Of a stretch of 43,838 nt of DNA, positions 37,789 through 43,838 are shown in pieces. This DNA comes from Nitrospirota bacterium (GTDB lineage Bacteria > Nitrospirota > Nitrospiria > JACQBZ01): contig JACQBZ010000060.1 in assembly GCA_016194285.1 (NCBI GenBank), positions 1 through 43,838 on the forward strand, written 5' to 3'. A program made the position numbers and the translations under genes. Under the pieces are notes generated by a model. The model searched no databases. It was not told the origin of the DNA and was given only the letters and a program-made list of their open reading frames with translations. Within the stretch, counting starts at the first letter, position 1; the number at the start of each line of letters is the position of its first letter.

Positions 37789-40700
37789 CGGATCCCTCCG
37801 GGGGATTCAGCCGCGGCGGACGGGCGGGTATATTTCACCACGCAATTCCCGCCACGCGATCGGGCCTCGTCCAGCGCTTGATTGGCATGGACCATCAGTT
37901 GCTCCGGCGTCTCTCCGTCTTCAAAGAAGGTGGCCAGGCCAATGCTGATTGTGAAATGTTGGGCCGGAGTCGGGCCGGCGGAAGCCGTTTCGCTCGACGC
38001 AAACGCATGCCGTTCGATGATTCCGCGTATTTTCTCTCCGACCAGTCCGGCCGACGGCTTTGTCGTTTCAGTCAGGATAATGGCGAACGTACTACCGCCG
38101 CAACGGCAAAGGGGGTTCGCCGCCCGCGTGTTTTTCCGCAACAGTTTGGCGGTTTCCTGGATCACCCGGTTGCCGGCTTCAACGCCGTGCTCCTCGTTGA
38201 AAGACTGGAATCGATCCAGGTTAACCAGGAGCAGTGAAAAAGTCAGCTGGATCCGAAGCGCCCGGTTTGACTCATCGGCGAGACGGTTCTGTAAGTAGCG
38301 TTCGTTGTAGATACCGGTCAGGCCGTCCACCATGCGGGCCTTGTCGGGATACAGCTTCTCGAACTTCCGGATCTCGGTCAACAGCGCCTCTCGGAGCGAT
38401 TTGCCCTTCTGGATCACGCCTCGGATTTTGGCGTTCAAGCGGGTCCGATCTTCCTCGGTCAGGGAGCGCGCCGTGAAGATGATCACCGGAATATTTTTAG
38501 CCGTCGGGTGGAGTTTGAGTCGTTCCAGCGCTTCAAACCCGCTGATATCCGGCATCAGGAGGTCCAGGAGGATTAAGTCCGGTTGGATCTCGATGGCTAA
38601 ATCAATCCCTTCAATAGCCTGCTGGGCCCTGAGAACTCCGTAGCCCTCGGATTCGAGGATGGCGGACATCAATTGAAGGATCTTCGGATCATCGTCGATC
38701 ACCAGGATATTGACCGGCTTGCGTTTGATTTTGCTGGAGAGGTCGAGCTTCTTCAGGCTTTCCAGAATCGCCTTGCGGTCGATGGGCTTGGTAAAATAAT
38801 CGGTGGCCCCGAGGCTGAAACCCAGCTCCCGGTTTTCAATGATCGAAATGATGATGACGGGGATGTCTTTCGTCTCTTGAAGCTGTTTCAATTTCTGGAG
38901 GATGGTCCATCCGTCCTCGCGCTGCAGCATGATGTCCAGCGTGATCGCAAATGGTTTGAGCAGAACGGCCTTCTCAATGGCCTCCTCTCCGTCGGTGGCA
39001 TGGTCGACGTGATACCCTTCCTGGTTTAGGTACAAGGTCAGGAGCCTCTCAACGGTGGGGTCGTCTTCCACCACCAGAATGCGTGGCAGGGTGGCCGGTA
39101 CGGTGGGGTTCATCTCGGCCGGCGTCGAGCCCGGGGTTCGATCCCGTATCGGCAAAGCCGAGGGCTTGGAATCTTCGACGGCCGGGGCTTGGGGTGTTTC
39201 CCGAGGGATGGACGGCGACGGCAGGGGTGCCGCCTGCATCGGGAAAATGATCGTGAAGGTGCTACCGCGGCCGTATTCGCTTTCGACGTCAATGCGTCCG
39301 CGGATCAGCTCCAGAAACTGTTTTGAGATGGTCAAACCCAACCCCGTTCCGGGATAGTCCCGAGAGAAGGAGCTGTCCAGTTGTTGAAACTCTTCGAAGA
39401 TTTTCACCTTGTCCTCTGGCCGGATGCCGATCCCGTTATCCGAGACCGCAATCTCCACGGCCGGCTGATCGTGCAGCGTCGTGAGCCTTGACCGAACTCG
39501 AATTTCGCCGCCGGCCGGAGTGAATTTGATCGCGTTGCTTAACAGGTTGAGCAGGACCTGTTTGACTTTTCCCTCATCCGTGTAAAGAGAGGTCGCCTCC
39601 GGATCCACCCGGGCTTCCAGACTCACCCCTTTTTTGGCCACCAGGGGAGCGACCGTCCGTTTGATGCTGTCGATCAAGGAAGCCAGGTCAAACGGATGGC
39701 TATGGAGCTCCATCTTTCCGGCCCGCAATTTGGACAGATTGAGCAGATTATTGATGATCTCCAAGAGATGATGCCCGCTCTCCTGGATGTTCCGGATGTA
39801 GTCGTCTTGGTCCGGAGTCAGATCTCCCGAAACGCGATCCAGCAGGAGCTCCGAGAAACCGATGATCGAGGTCAGCGGCAATCGGAGCTCATGGCTGACG
39901 TTGGACAGGAACTCGGACTTCAACCGGTCGATTTCCTTGAGCCGGTCGACTATCATCCGCTCACGGGTGTACAGCGTGGCATTGTCGATGGCGGTTCCCA
40001 TCTGGTTGCCGATGGAGGACAGGAGTTGGAGATCGGAGGGGGTAAACCGGCGCGGGGTCACGCTGGCAATCGTCAGGGTAGCGACCGTCTGATTTTTGTT
40101 GTTCACCGGAATGCAGACGATGGAACGGCATCCCCCTTGAACGAGCGGACTGTCCGTATAATCCCGAAGTTGGGCCTCTTCGATCACGATCGCTTTTCCG
40201 AGCAGGGCCGCTTTCCGAGAGATCGGATCGCCGGGCTCGACCTTGGCTGCGGATCGGACCTGTTCATTGGAGAGTCCCCGGTGGGCTTTCAAGAACGACT
40301 GGCCTTGCGCGGCGTCCCCGGTGTGGATGATCCCGGTTTCTACATGCATCACGTCCAGAATTTTTTCCAACGTCGAGTCTAAGATTTCCTGAAGGTCCAG
40401 AGACCGGTTGACGGTCAGGGCGATGGTGTTCAACACCGACAACTCTTTCGTCCGGTCCGCCACACGCTGTTCAAGGCTGGTATAGGATTCTTCGAGATGG
40501 ACGGCCATCTGATTGAATTCCTCCGCCAGTTGTTCGATTTCGTCGTTCGTCTCGATCTTCAAGCGGTGACGGAGATTGCCTTTGCCGATCAGTTCGGCGC
40601 CGACATGCAGGATGTGCACCGGCTGGACCAGTCGCTTGGACACCGCCAGGGCCAGAAGAACCATCAGGCCGACAAGGGCCACGCTCGCAGCCGCCACATA

Positions 40701-41732
40701 GATCAAAAGGGAATGGATGGGAGCGTACAGTTCCTTTGGGTCCTGACGGGTAAAACCGAACCAGGGCGCCGAACCGGACCGGGTCAAGATCTGATTTGAA
40801 CGGTCCAATGGGGCAGTCCCGACGATCGAGTTGGTTCCGCCGTGCGCGTCATTACGGACCAAGGTCCAGTTAGGTTGCTGTGTCCCCGTGATGGCCTGCA
40901 TGAGTTGGGGATCGGTGACATGCATGCCGGTCGGCAGGATCGGGCAGATCAGAACACGGCCGTTGCCGTCGATCAGCATGGCATGGCCCGTTTTGCCGAA
41001 ACGAACCTCTTCGATTCGTGTCTTGAAGAGCTCCTTTATATCACTGACCAATATCAAGGTGCCGACAGCCCCGCCGGTGGAAGGATCAAGAACAGGGACG
41101 CCCATGGTGACCAGGAACCGGTCGGTTTTGGCGTCGCGATAAAGATTGCCGAGGTAGGGCTGACCGTGTCCATTCGAGAAGATCTTGTTCCATTCCATTG
41201 TTTCCGAAGAGAGAAAGGGCGGACGATCGTTGATGCTGGCCACGAGGGCTCCGCGCCGGTCGGTGACATACAGTGCGACACGAGAGGTGTGTCCTTCCTG
41301 AAGTGTTAAGGCCTTGGCCAGATAAGCCGAAGCCGGGTTGGACAGGATGCCGTCTGAAAGGTCCCGTGTTCGGTGAGCGTCTTCCCAGTCCTGTCTCGAC
41401 CGGTTTAACCGTTGCTGAACGGCCGATTCCGACAATCCTCGATAGGCCTGATTGGCCCGCGCAACGGTTTTGAAGACTTCCACCTCGGCGGCGGCGTTCG
41501 TCAATTCCTCGATCTTTCGATCGATCAGCAGGTCGGTTTTGCTTGCGGCCTCGCGCGCCAGTCCCGCAAAGTTTTCGCCGAGGGCTTTGCGGAGTTCCTC
41601 GGTTCCTTTGAGGTAGGTTAAGGTCAATCCCAAGACGACGGGCAGGATACCGACAAAGACGGTGGCCCCGATCAGTTTTTTGCGTAATCCCGTCTTCCGT
41701 TCCGTCCCGCTCATTCCCAATACTCCATCCAA
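37785..41732 (-). CDS. Hybrid sensor histidine kinase: extracytoplasmic sensor-HAMP-GAF-HisKA-HATPase-REC-REC-degenerate GGDEF
   Basis: Two TM segments, FLSNVSHELRLPLTSIIGFSELLL (HisKA), DNGIGIRPEDKVKIFEEF (HATPase), two receivers (LDIML, LDLLMPDISG), terminal LTGIYNERYLQNRL...CGGSTFAIIL. Confidence 0.92.
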   Translation of the reverse strand: MDGVLGMSGTERKTGLRKKLIGATVFVGILPVVLGLTLTYLKGTEELRKALGENFAGLAREAASKTDLLIDRKIEELTNAAAEVEVFKTVARANQAYRGLSESAVQQRLNRSRQDWEDAHRTRDLSDGILSNPASAYLAKALTLQEGHTSRVALYVTDRRGALVASINDRPPFLSSETMEWNKIFSNGHGQPYLGNLYRDAKTDRFLVTMGVPVLDPSTGGAVGTLILVSDIKELFKTRIEEVRFGKTGHAMLIDGNGRVLICPILPTGMHVTDPQLMQAITGTQQPNWTLVRNDAHGGTNSIVGTAPLDRSNQILTRSGSAPWFGFTRQDPKELYAPIHSLLIYVAAASVALVGLMVLLALAVSKRLVQPVHILHVGAELIGKGNLRHRLKIETNDEIEQLAEEFNQMAVHLEESYTSLEQRVADRTKELSVLNTIALTVNRSLDLQEILDSTLEKILDVMHVETGIIHTGDAAQGQSFLKAHRGLSNEQVRSAAKVEPGDPISRKAALLGKAIVIEEAQLRDYTDSPLVQGGCRSIVCIPVNNKNQTVATLTIASVTPRRFTPSDLQLLSSIGNQMGTAIDNATLYTRERMIVDRLKEIDRLKSEFLSNVSHELRLPLTSIIGFSELLLDRVSGDLTPDQDDYIRNIQESGHHLLEIINNLLNLSKLRAGKMELHSHPFDLASLIDSIKRTVAPLVAKKGVSLEARVDPEATSLYTDEGKVKQVLLNLLSNAIKFTPAGGEIRVRSRLTTLHDQPAVEIAVSDNGIGIRPEDKVKIFEEFQQLDSSFSRDYPGTGLGLTISKQFLELIRGRIDVESEYGRGSTFTIIFPMQAAPLPSPSIPRETPQAPAVEDSKPSALPIRDRTPGSTPAEMNPTVPATLPRILVVEDDPTVERLLTLYLNQEGYHVDHATDGEEAIEKAVLLKPFAITLDIMLQREDGWTILQKLKQLQETKDIPVIIISIIENRELGFSLGATDYFTKPIDRKAILESLKKLDLSSKIKRKPVNILVIDDDPKILQLMSAILESEGYGVLRAQQAIEGIDLAIEIQPDLILLDLLMPDISGFEALERLKLHPTAKNIPVIIFTARSLTEEDRTRLNAKIRGVIQKGKSLREALLTEIRKFEKLYPDKARMVDGLTGIYNERYLQNRLADESNRALRIQLTFSLLLVNLDRFQSFNEEHGVEAGNRVIQETAKLLRKNTRAANPLCRCGGSTFAIILTETTKPSAGLVGEKIRGIIERHAFASSETASAGPTPAQHFTISIGLATFFEDGETPEQLMVHANQALDEARSRGGNCVVKYTRPSAAAESPGGIR

Positions 41733-41765
41733 TCGCCGAGTCGCTGGTATGGCCTGGCGTGGACG

Positions 41766-42482
41766 TCAGGGCCTCCGGAGAGGCGATTCGACCACCACGA
41801 CATCCTTGGGCGGCGTGAAGACAAAAAACCGGTCCTTCAATCCGGTATCGTTTCGGATCCGTGCGAACTGAAACCGCGATTGGTTTCCATTCGCTTCAAA
41901 TAACGTGAGCCGCGTGATGAAATACGTCACCGGATCCACATCCATTAGAAGTTTTGTCAGGCCCGTGTTGGGATCTTTGGGGATCAGGGTCAGCGAGGGT
42001 GGGTCCTGGGGCCGCGGCCGAGCCGGATCGGTCCACTGCACGGTGAAGTCCCGGTCCAGCCGGCCGACGCCGCTTAAGAGATGGAGAGGCAATTGGGAAT
42101 CGGAGATTTCGGCAAAAGGGCTCACGATCACCTGCTTTTGTTCCGGTGTATAGATCCAGATCTTTTGCTCATTGACGAGGATTTGGTGCCGATTCGGTTC
42201 CAGATAATCCCACCGCAGTTTATCCGGTTTCTTGATATACAACGTTCCCCGCGAGGTGATCGGCGAATCAAATCCCTCGATCTGCGTGACCTGTTCAAAC
42301 TCGGCCTTCCAATCGGTCGTATGTTCATACGCGGCCTGGATTTTCTGGACCACCTCGGTCAGGGAATTCTCGATGACCGGGACAGGCGCGGCGAAGGTGC
42401 GACCGGACATTTCAAAAAAGCCGGCCAGGCCAAAGAGGAGCATCCAGTGGGTCTTCGAATGAAAGGGGTTCATCCGAATCAT
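41766..42482 (-). CDS. lolA: Outer-membrane lipoprotein carrier protein LolA
   Basis: LTEVVQKIQAAYEHTTDWKAEFEQVTQIEG...SRGTLYIKKPDKLRWDYLEPNRHQILVNEQKIWIYTPEQKQV. Confidence 0.9.
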   Translation of the reverse strand: MIRMNPFHSKTHWMLLFGLAGFFEMSGRTFAAPVPVIENSLTEVVQKIQAAYEHTTDWKAEFEQVTQIEGFDSPITSRGTLYIKKPDKLRWDYLEPNRHQILVNEQKIWIYTPEQKQVIVSPFAEISDSQLPLHLLSGVGRLDRDFTVQWTDPARPRPQDPPSLTLIPKDPNTGLTKLLMDVDPVTYFITRLTLFEANGNQSRFQFARIRNDTGLKDRFFVFTPPKDVVVVESPLRRP

Positions 42483-43838
42483 CCGACCGGCTCGTCCCGT
42501 CGGCTGAGGACTTCCCGTGGTTTGCCTCCCGCGGCCGGCCCCACGATCCCGTCCTCCTCCATCATCTCGATCATTCGGGCCGCCCGGGGATAGCCGACGC
42601 GGAGCCGTCGTTGGATGAGGGAGGCCGAGGCCGCGCCGGAGGTGACGACCAGCTCGACCGCTTTTTCATACAGCTCGTCCCGCTCGTTTGCATCCGACTC
42701 CTCGGCCTCGCTTCCTCCGGCATGGGCGGAGGGTGAGAGGTCGATGTACTGCGGTTTGCCCTGGGATTTGACATGATCCACGATCGCGCGGATTTCGTTT
42801 TCGGAAACAAAGGCCCCGTGAATGCGCGTGATCCGGCCCGTTCCCGGAGCCAAGAAAAGCATGTCGCCCTTTCCCAGCAATTGCTCGGCTCCATTGGCAT
42901 CCAGAATCGTTCGGGAGTCGGTCTTGGACGAGACCTGGAACGAAATCCGAGCGGGGAAATTGGCCTTGATCAGGCCGGTCAGAACGTCCACGGAGGGCCG
43001 CTGGGTGGCCACGATCAAGTGGATGCCGGCCGCACGGGCCATCTGGGCCAGGCGCGCGATGGAGTCTTCGATTTCGCGCGCCGCGACCAACATCAGGTCG
43101 GCCAGCTCGTCTACGATGACGACCAAGTATGGGAGCGGAGCGTTGGGCAGGGGCGGTTGAGCGTCGAGGCCTTCATCGGATCCGATCGGGGTCGTTTCCC
43201 TCGCGGGTCGCGCCGGACCGAGGGCCGCCCGCTCCCGAAGCTTCTTGTTGTAGCTCTCAATGTTTCGGGCGCCGGCTTCGGCCAGAAGGCGGAACCGTTG
43301 CTGCATCTCGGCCACCAGACGTTGGAATACCTTGGGTGTATCCTTGGCCCGGACGAGAACCGGCGTTTGAAGGTGCGGTATTCCGTCGTAGGCGGAGAGC
43401 TCCAGCAGCTTGGGATCGATCATGATGAACTTGACCTCATCGGGCGTGGCCGAGTACATCAGGCTCAAGATCATGGTGTTGAGGGCGACGCTTTTACCGG
43501 AGCCGGTGGCGCCGGCCACCAGGAGATGGGGCATGCCGGCCAGGTCCGCCACGATCGGGGTTCCAAAGATGTCCTTTCCCAGGGCGAGGGTGAGCTTGGA
43601 TTTCGTCGTTGTAAAGGCCTCGGCGGTCAGGATCTCCTTGAGGTAGACATCCTCACGACTGGTGTTGGGAATCTCGATCCCCACGACCGATTTCCCGGGC
43701 AGGGGGGCCACAATCCGGACGCTCATGGCCCGCATCGCCAGGGCCAGATCATCCGATAGGTTGACGATACGGTTCACCTTGACGCCGGGTGCGGGCTCAA
43801 ATTCATACATCGTGACGACCGGTCCCGGATGGACCTGC
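42479..43838 (-). CDS. ftsK: DNA translocase FtsK/SpoIIIE, partial (N-terminus beyond the right edge)
   Basis: PHLLVAGATGSGKSVALNTMI Walker A, FIMIDPKLLELSAYDGIPHL, ATQRPSVDVLTGLIKANFPARISFQVSSKTDSRTILD, C-terminal winged helix. Confidence 0.95.
   Translation of the reverse strand, partial: QVHPGPVVTMYEFEPAPGVKVNRIVNLSDDLALAMRAMSVRIVAPLPGKSVVGIEIPNTSREDVYLKEILTAEAFTTTKSKLTLALGKDIFGTPIVADLAGMPHLLVAGATGSGKSVALNTMILSLMYSATPDEVKFIMIDPKLLELSAYDGIPHLQTPVLVRAKDTPKVFQRLVAEMQQRFRLLAEAGARNIESYNKKLRERAALGPARPARETTPIGSDEGLDAQPPLPNAPLPYLVVIVDELADLMLVAAREIEDSIARLAQMARAAGIHLIVATQRPSVDVLTGLIKANFPARISFQVSSKTDSRTILDANGAEQLLGKGDMLFLAPGTGRITRIHGAFVSENEIRAIVDHVKSQGKPQYIDLSPSAHAGGSEAEESDANERDELYEKAVELVVTSGAASASLIQRRLRVGYPRAARMIEMMEEDGIVGPAAGGKPREVLSRRDEPVG

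Overview
The window reads as a contiguous piece of a GC-rich, Gram-negative-type chromosome. LpxC, LolA and BcsG-like proteins and frequent lipoprotein signals support this; a Nitrospirota-like host is a guess from gene content, not shown. The left arm, mostly minus strand, carries branched-chain amino acid and phospholipid genes (ilvB-ilvN-ilvC-psd-pssA-leuA), with a well-formed T-box leader in front of leuA. Next come a LysM protein, a BNR/YCF48-like lipoprotein, tRNA-Leu(CAG), and a compact three-gene exopolysaccharide locus. That locus has a BcsA-like cellulose synthase with two tandem PilZ domains, a BcsG-like phosphoethanolamine transferase, and a secreted protein made of two almost identical ~116-aa repeats. 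No bcsB, bcsC or bcsZ is visible. The middle holds rplI, rph, rdgB overlapping tRNA-Pro(TGG), tRNA-Arg(TCT), a degraded GT39 gene, and a liv ABC transporter locus. Minus-strand genes interrupt the liv locus, including a VWA-lipoprotein/membrane-protein pair and a LEA14-like lipoprotein. The liv ATPases run directly into glycine-cleavage genes (gcvT-gcvPA-NUDIX-gcvPB), then YjbQ and an orphan SdhA/FrdA-like flavoprotein. The right arm has lpxC, a TM0106-family nuclease, YajQ, a CheY-like regulator, a 1315-aa hybrid kinase with a degenerate GGDEF domain, lolA, and a partial ftsK. The best candidate for an undescribed system is the minimal pEtN-cellulose locus with its internally duplicated partner protein. 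All family calls come from reading motifs by eye; no database search was run.
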